Positions 18,475 through 28,266 of a DNA stretch of 64,000 nt are shown here, piece by piece (positions within the stretch are counted from its first letter, which is position 1; each line of letters starts with the position of its first letter). The stretch covers positions 475,001-539,000 of the forward strand of contig NZ_CP052859.1 in the NCBI RefSeq assembly GCF_012935695.1, given 5' to 3'. Below the pieces are notes generated by a model. That model ran no database searches and had not been told where the DNA came from. It saw nothing but the letters and a program-made list of their open reading frames with translations. Both the position numbers and the translations under genes were made by a program. The DNA is from Pseudomonas sp. ADAK18 (lineage in GTDB: Bacteria > Pseudomonadota > Gammaproteobacteria > Pseudomonadales > Pseudomonadaceae).

Positions 18475-19752
18475 GTGGACGATTACCAGCAGACGATACG
18501 CACCTTGTCTGATCGCATTGTGCTGGCGCAAACACCGATTCGTGTCCTTGATGCGGTGAAGTGGGACGAGAATATTCGCAAGGGCTTCCTCAAGGCCAAG
18601 GGCAAGGAAATGCCGGCGGTGGACCGCGACTATTATCTCAATCGACCCCTGTCGTTCGATTCCAGCGCGGTGAAACTGGAGTTTCAGAACATCGAGCGGG
18701 ACATCACCCGCACCCTCGGCCAGTTCAGCCCTGTGGGGCAGATCATGCGGCGCATGTGCAGGGAATACCGCATGGTGGTGCGCATGCTTGAAGCCCGTGG
18801 CACCGCAGATTTCGGCCTGATTTCCCAGGAACTGTATGGCGCCGCCTCCGACGCGTTCCACGCCGGTGACCCAACCCTGGCTGACCTGGGCCTGATGCTC
18901 TCCGATTACCTGAACAACATCGATGGCCGTGGCGATCTCAAGGACGAAGCCAAGACCTTGACCGCCAAGGATGCCGTCAACCTGCTGCAAAGCCGTCTTA
19001 ACAAGGTGTTTGGCGAAGCGGAAGAAACTATCCGGGTGTTCGAGTCTGACGGCATCGTCGCCGACGCGGCGGCGGGGGCCGACTACATCAAGATTCGCGC
19101 CGACGCGATGTTCAACGACCGCGACGTGCGGGCTCTGGAAGTCCACGAAGGCCTGGTGCACGTGGGTACCACCCTCAATGGCCAGAACCAGCCAATCTGT
19201 ACCTTTTTGTCGAAAGGGCCGCCGTCGTCTACCGTCACCCAGGAAGGCCTGGCGATCCTGATGGAAATCATCACCTTCGCCTCCTACCCCAGCCGTCTGC
19301 GTAAATTGACCAACCGTACCCGCGCCATTCACATGGTGGAGGAGGGTGCGGACTTCCTGCAGGTTTACGAATTCTTCCGTGAGCAGGGCTTTGAAATGGC
19401 CGAAAGCTACGGCAACGCCAGCCGGGTGTTCCGCGGCTCGGTGCCCAATGGCCTGCCGTTTACCAAGGATTTGTCCTACCTCAAGGGCTTTATCATGGTT
19501 TACAACTACATTCAGTTGGCCGTGCGCAAAGGCAAGCTGGAGCAGGTGCCATTGCTGTTTTGTGGCAAGACTACCCTGGAGGACATGCGTACCTTGCGCC
19601 AGTTGGTGGACGAAGGGTTGGTGGTGCCGCCCAAGTACCTGCCGGAGCAGTTTCGCGATATGAACGCCCTGGCGGCCTGGATGTGCTTCTCCAACTTCCT
19701 CAATCATCTGAGCCTGGATCGGATCGAGGCGGATTACTCCAATATCCTCTGA
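18475..19752 (+). CDS. DUF1704 metallopeptidase-like protein (QEGLA-motif family)
   Basis: A 425-aa member of the family annotated as flavohemoglobin expression-modulating QEGLA motif protein. The family shares its DUF1704 domain with eukaryotic MATCAP/KIAA0895 tyrosine carboxypeptidases. Seen: an HExxxH motif (HEGLVH in LEVHEGLVHVGTTL, about residue 224), followed by TQEGLAILMEI with the third probable zinc ligand Glu about 35 residues later. There is no signal peptide. GTG start with AGGGAG 6-7 bases upstream. Its substrate in bacteria is unknown to me; the peptidase reading rests on family knowledge plus intact metal motifs. Confidence 0.85.
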   Translation: MDDYQQTIRTLSDRIVLAQTPIRVLDAVKWDENIRKGFLKAKGKEMPAVDRDYYLNRPLSFDSSAVKLEFQNIERDITRTLGQFSPVGQIMRRMCREYRMVVRMLEARGTADFGLISQELYGAASDAFHAGDPTLADLGLMLSDYLNNIDGRGDLKDEAKTLTAKDAVNLLQSRLNKVFGEAEETIRVFESDGIVADAAAGADYIKIRADAMFNDRDVRALEVHEGLVHVGTTLNGQNQPICTFLSKGPPSSTVTQEGLAILMEIITFASYPSRLRKLTNRTRAIHMVEEGADFLQVYEFFREQGFEMAESYGNASRVFRGSVPNGLPFTKDLSYLKGFIMVYNYIQLAVRKGKLEQVPLLFCGKTTLEDMRTLRQLVDEGLVVPPKYLPEQFRDMNALAAWMCFSNFLNHLSLDRIEADYSNIL

Positions 19753-19756
19753 CCCT

Positions 19757-19888
19757 TGTGGCAAGCGGGCTTGCCCGCGTTGGACTGCGTAGCAGTCCTA
19801 TAACCGCATCGGGTGTTCTGCCTGAAACAGCGTGAGAATCAGAATGGGGCTGCTATGCAGCCCAACGCGGGCAAGCCCGTTCGCCACA
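19757..19888. repeat. REPIN variant
   Basis: TGTGGCAAGCGGGCTTGCCC... at 19757 is inverted at 19861-19888 (CCCAACGCGGGCAAGCCCG...). An inner inverted pair, GGACTGC/GCAGTCC, follows the left arm, and GGGGCTGC/GCAGCCC flanks the right arm. It lies directly after the DUF1704 stop codon. Confidence 0.82.
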
Positions 19889-19929
19889 ATGCTGGGCCAC
19901 CTTTTTATCCATTTCTGAGGCTTCAACGG

Positions 19930-20844
19930 ATGAGAATCCTCGGCATTTTTTGCCTGCTACTGATCTTGAGCGGCTGCAGTTCCTTGTTGTTCTACCCCGA
20001 ACCGGGCCTGCCGTTCACGCCAGAACAAGCCCGCCTGCAATACCGCGACGTCACCCTGGCCACCGCCGACGGTCTCAAACTTCATGCGTGGTGGCTGCCG
20101 GCCAAGGCCGGTGTGCCGATCAAGGGCACGGTGCTGCACCTGCACGGCAACGGTGGCAACCTGTCTTGGCACTTGGGCGGTAGCTGGTGGTTGCCGGAGC
20201 AGGGCTATCAAGTGTTGCTACTGGACTATCGTGGCTATGGCCTGTCCGAAGGCAAACCTTCGTTGCCTGCGATCTATCAAGACCTGGACGCCGCTTTCAA
20301 CTGGATCGATAAGGCCCCAGAAGCTCAGGGCCAACCGCTGATCATCCTCGGCCAAAGCCTGGGGGGCGCGCTGGCGGTGCATTACCTGGCCCAACATCCC
20401 GAGCGCCAACGACAACTCAAGGCCATTGTCCTGGATGGTGTGCCGGCCAGTTATCGTGACGTAGGGCAATTCGCCCTGAGTACTTCCTGGTTAACCTGGC
20501 CGTTCCAGGTACCGTTGTCGTGGTTGGTGCCGGACGCCGATAGCGCGATCAACGCCATGCCCCAGTTGACAGGCGTGCCGAAACTGCTGTTTCACAGTCT
20601 GGATGACCCGATCGTGCCGCTTTCCAACGGTATCCGCCTGTATCAAGCAGCGCCACCGCCGAGGGTGCTGCAGTTGACCCGGGGTGACCACGTACAGACA
20701 TTTGCCGACAAGACCTGGCAAACCGTGATGCTGCGCTACCTCGACGACCCGCAGCATTTCAATGGTCTGCGCCGCCTGGGGGAAATCCCCAATTACCCGG
20801 TCGCCCCGAACTTCAAAGTTGAATCATCAGAGAGCCCGCAATGA
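19930..20844 (+). CDS. Alpha/beta-hydrolase lipoprotein
   Basis: A 304-aa serine hydrolase of the BEM46/ABHD13-like type, predicted to be a lipoprotein. The ATG at 19930 places a clean lipoprotein signal (MRILGIFCLLLILSGC, lipobox LSGC) at the N terminus; the longer frame start is rejected. Catalytic features: LHLHGNGGNLSWH oxyanion loop, nucleophile GQSLGG (about 145), Asp in LFHSLDDPIVP, and His in TRGDHVQTF. No sorting Asp follows the lipid Cys (CSS), so outer-membrane targeting is likely. The substrate is unknown. ATGA overlap with the next gene suggests coupling. Confidence 0.87.
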   Translation: MRILGIFCLLLILSGCSSLLFYPEPGLPFTPEQARLQYRDVTLATADGLKLHAWWLPAKAGVPIKGTVLHLHGNGGNLSWHLGGSWWLPEQGYQVLLLDYRGYGLSEGKPSLPAIYQDLDAAFNWIDKAPEAQGQPLIILGQSLGGALAVHYLAQHPERQRQLKAIVLDGVPASYRDVGQFALSTSWLTWPFQVPLSWLVPDADSAINAMPQLTGVPKLLFHSLDDPIVPLSNGIRLYQAAPPPRVLQLTRGDHVQTFADKTWQTVMLRYLDDPQHFNGLRRLGEIPNYPVAPNFKVESSESPQ

Positions 20845-21167
20845 GTGAAGAACGCAACATGATTCCCCTGATTCTCACCGGCATCGGCACCATCATCGGC
20901 ACCGTGGGCTGCCTGTGGTACTACGGCTACCTGCATTTCGCCAAGCCGGAGGATGCGTTATTGCTCAGTGATTTCACCATGCTCAAGACTGTGCCTGGCG
21001 AGGATTACAAAATCTCCCTGACCCCGGCAGCCCAGGTGGCGCAATGCGTCGATGGTGTGCTGGTGCTGTTTGATACCGAACAGAAAGGCCTGACCGGCGT
21101 GCTGGTGAATAACAAGAAACAGGCGGTGCGGTGTATGGGGCAGGAAACGCCGCAGCTTGAGCAATAG
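20841..21167 (+). CDS. Small single-pass membrane protein of unknown function
   Basis: 108 aa, not recognised. Residues 7-30 (MIPLILTGIGTIIGTVGCLWYYGYL) form one membrane segment. The remaining 75 residues are soluble and polar, with two Cys. The start overlaps the hydrolase stop (ATGA), so the pair is a translational unit and the products may act together at the membrane. Confidence 0.75.
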   Translation: MSEERNMIPLILTGIGTIIGTVGCLWYYGYLHFAKPEDALLLSDFTMLKTVPGEDYKISLTPAAQVAQCVDGVLVLFDTEQKGLTGVLVNNKKQAVRCMGQETPQLEQ

Positions 21168-21209
21168 TCGTAGGAATCGGCTCCCGCTCCACCTGTAAGT
21201 CAGAAGCCC

Positions 21210-21237
21210 GGAACCATATCTTGTAAGAGACCACTGA
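21210..21237 (+). promoter_or_regulatory. hrp box (HrpL-type sigma factor promoter)
   Basis: GGAACC (21210-21215), a 15-base spacer, then CCACTGA (21231-21237). This matches the consensus GGAACC-N15/16-CCACNNA at every defined position. It points to the harpin-like gene starting 58 bases downstream. Alternative sigma factor HrpL itself is not in this window. Confidence 0.85.
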
Positions 21238-21294
21238 ACGGATTGTCAGCACCGCTGATAAAAAACTTATGAATAGTTAACTGTGAGGTGTGTA

Positions 21295-21567
21295 ATGGGT
21301 ATGGGCGTTGGTGGTATCGGTGGCATGCAGGGTATGGGCGGCATGCAGGGTCTGGACCAGGGGCAGAAGCAGGGCATCGACCCTGAGATGCTTAAAAAAC
21401 TCCTGGAAATGATGATGGGCGGCGCCCAAGGTGGCGGTGGTGCTCAGGGCGGTGGTGGCAGCCAGGGCGGCGCAGGAGACCAATCTGGCTCCATGAACCC
21501 AATGAATCAACAAAGTCTACAAAGTATGATGCCGCAAGATAACAGTAACCAAGTCCAATTCGGATGA
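21295..21567 (+). CDS. Harpin-like Gly/Met-rich small protein, candidate type III secretion substrate
   Basis: A 90-aa protein with harpin-like composition: Gly-, Gln- and Met-rich, with no Cys, Trp or Tyr. The N-terminal half has GMQGMGG repeats, then one amphipathic helix (QGIDPEMLKKLLEMMMGG, about 27-44), then GGGGAQ/GGGGSQ repeats and a Gln/Asn/Ser/Met-rich tail. Xanthomonas Hpa1-type harpins have a similar QGIS..L..LL helix followed by GGQGG repeats. GAGG lies 6 bases before the ATG, and a perfect hrp box lies upstream. No secretion cluster is nearby. The assignment is inference from composition plus promoter. Confidence 0.7.
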   Translation: MGMGVGGIGGMQGMGGMQGLDQGQKQGIDPEMLKKLLEMMMGGAQGGGGAQGGGGSQGGAGDQSGSMNPMNQQSLQSMMPQDNSNQVQFG

Positions 21568-21573
21568 AGTAAA

Positions 21574-21599
21574 AAGCCCCCTTGTATTGAAGGAGGCTT
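21574..21599 (+). terminator. Weak hairpin after the harpin-like gene
   Basis: AAGCCCCCTT and AAGGAGGCTT pair with one mismatch around GTATTG, 6 bases after the stop. There is no T run. Confidence 0.4.
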
Positions 21600-21636
21600 G
21601 TCTAGTCCCGAAATAGGGTTACACCTGTTTCAGTCT

Positions 21637-21669
21637 CAAAACGCCCGATGCACTGCATCGGGCGTTTTG
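21637..21669. terminator. Bidirectional terminator
   Basis: CAAAACGCCCGATGCA (21637-21652) is perfectly complementary to 21654-21669. A and T runs flank both sides, so it can end transcription from the harpin-like gene (+) and from the OmpA-family gene (-). Confidence 0.9.
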
Positions 21670-21677
21670 CCAGTCCG

Positions 21678-22460
21678 TTACTGGATTGACGAACGTGGCT
21701 TGACCGGCTGGTTGTCGTTGGAAATGGTCACTTCAACGCGACGGTTCATGGCTCGGCCGGAAACGCTGCCGTTATCGGCAACCGGGTATTCCTTGCCATA
21801 GCCCTGGGTCACGATGCGCGAAATATCCACACCTTGTTGGGCCAGTGCACGCTGTACGGACGCTGCACGGCGCTCCGACAGGCTCTGGTTGTAGGCATCG
21901 GAGCCGGTGCTGTCGGTGTAGCCTTCGACAATCACTTTACGGTCCGGGTTGTCCCGCAGGAACTGCGCCAGTTTGGTGATGTTCACCAGGCCACTGGATT
22001 TCAGGTCGGACTTGTTGGTGGCAAACAGCACGTCACCGAACGTCACTAGCGTACCGCGATCAGTCTGCTTGGCGTTCAAGCTGTTTTGCAGCTGCTTGAT
22101 TTGCGCATCACGGGCTTCGAGCAGTGCGCGGGCACGTTGGTCACCTGCGTTTTTCAGCTGGGATTCTGAAGTGCGCAGGGCGATGGTGTCTTTGGCGACT
22201 TCAACACGCTGGTTGGTCAGGTAGGCCAGTTGGTCGACTTTCTTCTCGTCATCGTTGTCGCGGTAGGCTTTGTCAGCCTTGTCCAACCAGTCGCTGGCGT
22301 CCTTGGTTTCCAATGCCGCGACTTTGGTGGCTTGCGGGTTGGCTTGCAGGGCCGAGAAGTTGGTCCGTGCGTTTTCCAGATTTGCGTTCGGCGGGGTGGA
22401 GCAAGCCGCCAGGGCAACGCTCATCGCCAGCAGGGCAGGGATCATCAATTGTTTACGCAT
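21678..22460 (-). CDS. OmpA-family lipoprotein with DUF4398-like N-terminal domain
   Basis: A 260-aa outer-membrane lipoprotein. The signal MRKQLMIPALLAMSVALAAC has lipobox LAAC with Ser after Cys. A helical coiled-coil domain follows (about 28-130; similar to DUF4398, ALLEARDAQIKQLQNSL). The C-terminal OmpA peptidoglycan-binding domain (about 140-250) has VTFGDVLFATNKSDL, VEGYTDSTGSDAYNQSLSERRA and GYGKEYPVADN, including the conserved Asp and Arg that hold diaminopimelate. It probably tethers the outer membrane to the wall. It lies just after another DUF4398 lipoprotein gene on the same strand. Confidence 0.9.
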   Translation of the reverse strand: MRKQLMIPALLAMSVALAACSTPPNANLENARTNFSALQANPQATKVAALETKDASDWLDKADKAYRDNDDEKKVDQLAYLTNQRVEVAKDTIALRTSESQLKNAGDQRARALLEARDAQIKQLQNSLNAKQTDRGTLVTFGDVLFATNKSDLKSSGLVNITKLAQFLRDNPDRKVIVEGYTDSTGSDAYNQSLSERRAASVQRALAQQGVDISRIVTQGYGKEYPVADNGSVSGRAMNRRVEVTISNDNQPVKPRSSIQ

Positions 22461-22516
22461 AATGGTGTCGTCCTTTCAATTCGATTTCGGGTGCAATGCA
22501 ATCAGAGGTCAGTCAC

Positions 22517-22939
22517 TTACTGTTGGATAACAGCAGGACGCATACCTTCGTGACGCAGCTCCTGAACAGCTTTCTGGGAGTCCTTCACGGCTTGCTCTGC
22601 CTTGGCAGCCTGAGCTTTACGCTCGGCGACGCGAGCATCCCACTCAGCTTGTTCGGCCAAGCGACGAGCGTCGTCATACTTCTTGTCGTGCATGGCGATT
22701 TCGGCTTGCTTGAGCTTGTCCTGGGCCGATTTCATTTCCACGGCTGCAAACTCGGTACCGCCGGCGCTGACCGCGCTGTTCACCGCTGACTGGGTCACGG
22801 CGTATTGCTCGGTCGGCGGGTTACCGGCGCAACCGGCCAAAATGAAGCTGGTACCGATTGCCAACGCGGCCAATTTGAGCCCGCGCAGGTGGTTAAACGA
22901 GGATTTGGCAGTGCTGGTCTTCATGGTCATCAACTCCAT
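22517..22939 (-). CDS. DUF4398 lipoprotein
   Basis: A 140-aa lipoprotein. I start it at the ATG at 22939, 7 bases after GAGGAG; other in-frame Met codons lie at 22930 and 22924. Signal segment LKLAALAIGTSFILAGC, lipobox LAGC. The mature part is one long alanine- and lysine-rich helix (KSAQDKLKQAEIAMHDKKYDDARRLAEQAEWDARVAERKAQ) typical of DUF4398 coiled coils. It probably partners with the OmpA-like lipoprotein encoded 56 bases downstream. Confidence 0.85.
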   Translation of the reverse strand: MELMTMKTSTAKSSFNHLRGLKLAALAIGTSFILAGCAGNPPTEQYAVTQSAVNSAVSAGGTEFAAVEMKSAQDKLKQAEIAMHDKKYDDARRLAEQAEWDARVAERKAQAAKAEQAVKDSQKAVQELRHEGMRPAVIQQ

Positions 22940-23160
22940 TGGGTAACTCCTCAAAAACATCAAAATCCATCGCTGGTTTGCAGTGTGTACAGGGTCTGGC
23001 GGTAAGTTCCGGGACGCCTTTCAAACGGCTGTTCCAAGTGATGGCTTACTGGCTGTGACCTGAGGCTTTTTTGAATAGTTCAGAGAAGATGGCGCTTTGC
23101 CTAAATATTTTTTTGACTGAATAGTCAGCGTTTAAAAGTTTGAACTTTCGTCAGGCGCAG

Positions 23161-23195
23161 AGGTATTACGGGCCTCTGAGAGGCCCGTAATACCT
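23161..23195. repeat. Perfect 35-bp palindrome
   Basis: 17-base arms (AGGTATTACGGGCCTCT and its complement) flank a single central G. It lies after the stop of the 23224-23568 gene (-) and upstream of the DUF4398 gene. No T run follows on either strand, so it may be a terminator stem, a processing site or a protein-binding site. Confidence 0.7.
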
Positions 23196-23223
23196 GGGGT
23201 GGTGGGTTTTTAGCGGATGTTTA

Positions 23224-23568
23224 TCAGTGTTTTTGCTTATCGGGTTGAGCTGACAAATCGTGCAAGTAACGTCGAGACAAAGTGAGAAAGCGCGGTGTAG
23301 GGCCGACGTCTTCGTACAGCGGATCACCTTCTTCATCCGTGGCAATCACATGCTGGCCCTTGATGTAAGGAAAGCTGGTTTCCAACTCTTCGAGGGCTGC
23401 GCCAATCAGTTCGCCGAGTAGCTCTTCGGTGTGCCGTTTGGGGTACATCTCGCAGAGTGCCGCGAGCCTGGCGGCGGCTTCTACATCCAGATGGATGGCG
23501 TATTCGGTTTTGGTCAGGCGACCCTTGGCGTTTTCTTCCCAATGCTGGGCCAATTCTCGGATTTTCAT
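23224..23568 (-). CDS. Conserved hypothetical protein (often labelled type 1 pili tip component)
   Basis: 114 aa, cytoplasmic, acidic and helical. MKIRELAQHWEENAKGRLTKTEYAIHLDVEAAARLAALCEMYP resembles a small DNA-binding or adaptor fold more than a pilin: there is no signal peptide and no donor strand. A ribbon-helix-helix-like segment (EYAIHLDVEAAARLAALCEMY) is possible. Pseudomonas homologues next to ppc are annotated as type 1 pili tip component, a label I do not trust. Real gene, unknown function. Confidence 0.8.
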   Translation of the reverse strand: MKIRELAQHWEENAKGRLTKTEYAIHLDVEAAARLAALCEMYPKRHTEELLGELIGAALEELETSFPYIKGQHVIATDEEGDPLYEDVGPTPRFLTLSRRYLHDLSAQPDKQKH

Positions 23569-23738
23569 GACGACCTCGATGAGCGCTCAGGTAAGCGGGC
23601 AATCCTGGGGACCGCATAGTTGAGACTAGCTGTAAGCCACAAGGTTTAAAGTCAATTCTCCTGGTCCTTGTAAGAAGCCGGCGCCGGCGGCACTCTTGGG
23701 GATCAAAGCATCCCGGATTTCTGGCTGGAGATTGGCTG

Positions 23739-26384
23739 ATGAGCGATATCGATGCACGTTTGCGTGAAGATGTTCACCTGCTGGGTGAACTGCTGGGCAA
23801 CACGATTCGAGAGCAGTACGGCGATGAGTTTCTCGACAAGATCGAGCAGATTCGTAAAGGCGCCAAGGCCGATCGACGGGGTGCCGCATCGGAACAGGCC
23901 GCCGGCGAAGAGCTGAGTGCCAGCCTTAATCAGCTCAAGGAAGACGAACTGCTGCCAGTGGCGCGGGCCTTTAACCAGTTCCTCAACCTGGCCAACATCG
24001 CTGAGCAATACCAGTTGATCCACCGTCGCGACGAGTCGACGCCTGCGCCCTTCGAGTCACGGGTATTGCCTGAACTGTTGGCGCGTTTGCAGAGTGAAGG
24101 CCACAGCAGCGAATCCCTGGCTCGCCAGTTAGGTCGCCTGGAAATCGAATTGGTCCTCACGGCCCACCCTACTGAAGTCGCCCGCCGCACCCTGATCCAG
24201 AAATACGACGCCATCGCCGCGCAATTGGCCCTGCAGGATCACCGCGACTTGACCACCGCCGAGCGCGAACAGATCCGCCAACGCCTGCAACGCTTGATCG
24301 CCGAAGCCTGGCACACCGAAGAAATCCGCCGCACCCGACCGACTCCCGTAGATGAAGCCAAGTGGGGCTTTGCGGTGATCGAGCATTCCTTGTGGCACGC
24401 CATTCCCAATTATCTGCGCAAGGCTGACCTTGCCTTGCACGCTGCCACAGGCCTGCATTTGCCCCTGGAAGCAGCGCCGATTCGCTTCGCTTCATGGATG
24501 GGCGGCGACCGTGATGGCAATCCGAATGTCACTGCTCCGGTCACCCGCGAAGTGTTGCTGTTGGCCCGCTGGATGGCCGCCGACCTGTACTTGCGCGATA
24601 TCGATCACCTGGCGTCCGAGCTGTCGATGCAACAGGCCAGCCCTGAGTTGCAGGCCAAGGTCGGTGACAGCGTTGAACCTTACCGGGCGCTGCTCAAACA
24701 GCTGCGTGAGCGTCTGCGTGCCACCCGCCAATGGGCCCACACCTCGTTGGCCGGCAGCACCCCGGCGCCCGCCGAGGTCCTGCAGAACAACCGTGACCTG
24801 CTGGAGCCGCTGGAGTTGTGTTACCAGTCCTTGCATGCCTGCGGCATGGGGGTGATTGCTGACGGCCCGCTGCTTGATTGCCTACGACGTGCGGTGACCT
24901 TTGGCCTGTTCCTGGTGCGTCTGGATGTGCGTCAGGACTCCAGCCGCCATTGCGCGGCCATGACTGAAATCACTGACTACCTGGGCCTGGGGCGTTACGA
25001 GGATTGGGACGAAGACGCACGCATCAGCTTTCTGATGCGTGAACTGGTCAATCGACGGCCGCTGTTGCCAGCCTATTTCAAACCGTCCGCCGACACCGCC
25101 GAAGTACTCAACACCTGCAAGGAAATAGCCGCCGCACCGGCAGCGTCGCTGGGGTCTTATGTGATCTCCATGGCCGGTGCCGCCTCCGATGTTCTGGCAG
25201 TGCAATTGCTGCTCAAGGAGTCTGGCGTGCAGCGGCCGATGCGCGTGGTGCCGTTGTTCGAAACCCTCGCCGACCTGGATAACGCGGGCCCAGTGATCGA
25301 ACGCCTATTGCTGCTGCCGGGCTATCGCTCGCGCTTGCAGGGGCCGCAGGAAGTGATGATCGGCTACTCCGACTCGGCCAAGGACGCAGGCACTACGGCG
25401 GCAGCTTGGGCGCAATACAGGGCCCAGGAGCGGCTGGTGGATATCTGCCGTGAACAGCAGGTAGAACTGCTGTTGTTCCATGGTCGCGGTGGCACCGTTG
25501 GGCGTGGCGGCGGTCCCGCCCACGAGGCGATTCTGTCGCAGCCGCCGGGTTCGGTGGCAGGGCGTTTCCGCACCACCGAACAAGGTGAAATGATCCGTTT
25601 CAAATTTGGCCTGCCGGATATCGCCGAGCAGAACCTCAACCTGTATCTGGCGGCTGTGCTGGAGGCAACCTTGCTACCACCGCCGCCGCCTGAACCCGCA
25701 TGGCGTAACTTGATGGATGAGTTGGCGGCCGATGGCGTCAGTGCCTATCGCGCGGTGGTGCGGGAAAATCCGCAGTTCGTCGAGTATTTCCGCCAGTCCA
25801 CCCCCGAACAGGAACTGGGCCGACTGCCTTTGGGCAGCCGGCCAGCCAAGCGCCGCGCCGGCGGGATCGAAAGCTTGCGGGCGATCCCGTGGATTTTCGG
25901 TTGGACCCAGACCCGCCTGATGCTGCCAGCCTGGCTTGGCTGGGAAGCGGCCTTGAGCAAAGCCCTGGAGCGTGGTGAAGGTGAGTTGCTGCAGCAGATG
26001 CGCGAGCAGTGGCCGTTCTTCCGTACCCGCATCGATATGCTGGAAATGGTCCTGGCCAAGGCCGACGCCGATATTGCCCGGCTTTATGATGAACGTCTGG
26101 TACAACCTGATCTGCTGCCACTGGGTGTGCACTTACGCGACCTATTGTCGCAGGCATGCAGTGTGGTGCTCGGCCTGACCGGCCAGTCGCAACTGCTGGC
26201 GCATAGTCCGGACACTCTGGAGTTCATCCGTCTGCGCAACACTTACCTCGACCCACTGCACCTTTTGCAGGCGGAACTGCTGGCACGCTCCCGACAGCGG
26301 GAAGCGGCGCAGGACAGCCCTCTGGAACAGGCGTTGCTGGTGTCCGTGGCGGGAATTGCCGCTGGTTTGCGTAACACCGGCTGA
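23739..26384 (+). CDS. ppc: Phosphoenolpyruvate carboxylase
   Basis: An 881-aa enzyme converting PEP and bicarbonate to oxaloacetate to refill the TCA cycle. Catalytic His in [12 protein letters not shown] (about 144); catalytic-loop [14 protein letters not shown] (about 580-595); Arg/Lys signature [10 protein letters not shown]; and C-terminal allosteric and catalytic segment [20 protein letters not shown]. The C terminus ends ...GLRNTG as is typical. GGAGA precedes the ATG. Gene order ppc-adk-tsaB resembles that in other pseudomonads. Confidence 0.97.
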   Translation: MSDIDARLREDVHLLGELLGNTIREQYGDEFLDKIEQIRKGAKADRRGAASEQAAGEELSASLNQLKEDELLPVARAFNQFLNLANIAEQYQLIHRRDESTPAPFESRVLPELLARLQSEGHSSESLARQLGRLEIELVLTAHPTEVARRTLIQKYDAIAAQLALQDHRDLTTAEREQIRQRLQRLIAEAWHTEEIRRTRPTPVDEAKWGFAVIEHSLWHAIPNYLRKADLALHAATGLHLPLEAAPIRFASWMGGDRDGNPNVTAPVTREVLLLARWMAADLYLRDIDHLASELSMQQASPELQAKVGDSVEPYRALLKQLRERLRATRQWAHTSLAGSTPAPAEVLQNNRDLLEPLELCYQSLHACGMGVIADGPLLDCLRRAVTFGLFLVRLDVRQDSSRHCAAMTEITDYLGLGRYEDWDEDARISFLMRELVNRRPLLPAYFKPSADTAEVLNTCKEIAAAPAASLGSYVISMAGAASDVLAVQLLLKESGVQRPMRVVPLFETLADLDNAGPVIERLLLLPGYRSRLQGPQEVMIGYSDSAKDAGTTAAAWAQYRAQERLVDICREQQVELLLFHGRGGTVGRGGGPAHEAILSQPPGSVAGRFRTTEQGEMIRFKFGLPDIAEQNLNLYLAAVLEATLLPPPPPEPAWRNLMDELAADGVSAYRAVVRENPQFVEYFRQSTPEQELGRLPLGSRPAKRRAGGIESLRAIPWIFGWTQTRLMLPAWLGWEAALSKALERGEGELLQQMREQWPFFRTRIDMLEMVLAKADADIARLYDERLVQPDLLPLGVHLRDLLSQACSVVLGLTGQSQLLAHSPDTLEFIRLRNTYLDPLHLLQAELLARSRQREAAQDSPLEQALLVSVAGIAAGLRNTG

Positions 26385-26560
26385 CAATTCTGAAGGGTTC
26401 TCAAGGGCTTGCAGATAAAGCCGAGCGTTGCCTCGAAAGGGGCGGCGCGAGGTTTTGCCACCGGGTTGCGCCCGGCGATAGCTGTGTTATGAGGCCTGCG
26501 CGGCGTGGGTTCCTCCTACTTTTGGCGGCTTGTGTGGTTAAGGCCTGCTGTGTATCTTGA

Positions 26561-27310
<750 letters not shown>

Positions 27311-27340
27311 TAGATTTTTCGCGAGCAAGCTCGCTCCTAC

Positions 27341-27370
27341 ACAACGGCCCGCTTGCGGGCCGTTGTTGTT
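27341..27370 (+). terminator. Terminator of adk
   Basis: ACAACGGCCCGC (27341-27352) pairs with GCGGGCCGTTGT (27355-27366), followed by TGTTTAT. A half REP palindrome (GCGAGCAAGCTCGC) lies just upstream at 27321-27334. Confidence 0.85.
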
Positions 27371-27410
27371 TATACTGGCGCACTTTTTTTCAACTTGGAC
27401 GCAAACACCG

Positions 27411-28094
27411 ATGAGCACCCTGCTGGCCCTGGACACCGCGACTGAAGCTTGCTCCGTTGCCTTGCTGCACGATGGCAAGGTAACGAGCCATTACGAGGTG
27501 ATCCCGCGCCTGCATGCGCAAAAGCTGTTGCCGATGATCAAGCAATTGCTGGAGGAGGCCGGTACCACCTTGTCGGCGGTCGATGCCATTGCGTTCGGTC
27601 GCGGTCCAGGTGCGTTTACCGGTGTGCGGATTGCCATCGGCGTGGTCCAGGGACTGGCGTTTGCCTTGGAGCGCCCGGTGTTGCCAGTGTCCAACCTGGC
27701 GGTATTGGCGCAACGAGCGTTTCGTGAGCACGGCGCGCATCAGGTCGCGGCGGCCATCGATGCTCGCATGGATGAGGTCTACTGGGGCTGCTACCGGGAA
27801 ACCGCGGGTGAGATGCGTCTGGTGGGGGTTGAAGCTGTACAACCACCTGAAGTGGCCGCTTTGTCAGACGATTCCAGCGGAGAATGGTTTGGTGCTGGCA
27901 CTGGCTGGGGTTATGCCGAGCGCATCGGCGTGAAGCTCAGTGGCCAGGATGCGGGCATGTTGCCTCACGCTGAAGACCTGCTGACCCTGGCGCGATTTGC
28001 CTGGGAGCGGGGCGAAGCGATTCCGGCGGACCAGGCGCAACCGGTGTATTTGCGCGATAAAGTGGCGCAGACCAAGGCTGAACGCCAGCTGTGA
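27411..28094 (+). CDS. tsaB: tRNA t6A biosynthesis protein TsaB
   Basis: A 227-aa ASKHA-fold protein that scaffolds TsaD and TsaE in transfer of the threonylcarbamoyl group to A37 of ANN-decoding tRNAs. ATG 27411 gives MSTLLALDTATEACSVALL, the typical N-terminal motif. Further features: FGRGPGAFTGVRIAIGVVQGLAFAL and AAIDARMDEVYWGCY. Together with tcdA at 48404 the window carries two steps of the same tRNA-37 modification route. Confidence 0.94.
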   Translation: MSTLLALDTATEACSVALLHDGKVTSHYEVIPRLHAQKLLPMIKQLLEEAGTTLSAVDAIAFGRGPGAFTGVRIAIGVVQGLAFALERPVLPVSNLAVLAQRAFREHGAHQVAAAIDARMDEVYWGCYRETAGEMRLVGVEAVQPPEVAALSDDSSGEWFGAGTGWGYAERIGVKLSGQDAGMLPHAEDLLTLARFAWERGEAIPADQAQPVYLRDKVAQTKAERQL

Positions 28095-28266
28095 TGGATT
28101 GCGGGACAAACGTGGGGGCCAACCCGCTCCCAAGCACCGCCAGTCGTCAGAAATTCCCCCGCGCTTTTAAACCTTTGTCTATTTATGTGTTCTAGTTATC
28201 ACCAGAGCATTTGCGCGCTAAGGAAAGTGCCGCTAAATTGCCATCATTGATACCGGATTTGCATGC

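Noticed and set aside
23224..23568. Calling the ppc-adjacent 114-aa protein a pilus tip component
   Set aside because: No signal peptide, no pilin or adhesin features; the label appears to be an inherited annotation.
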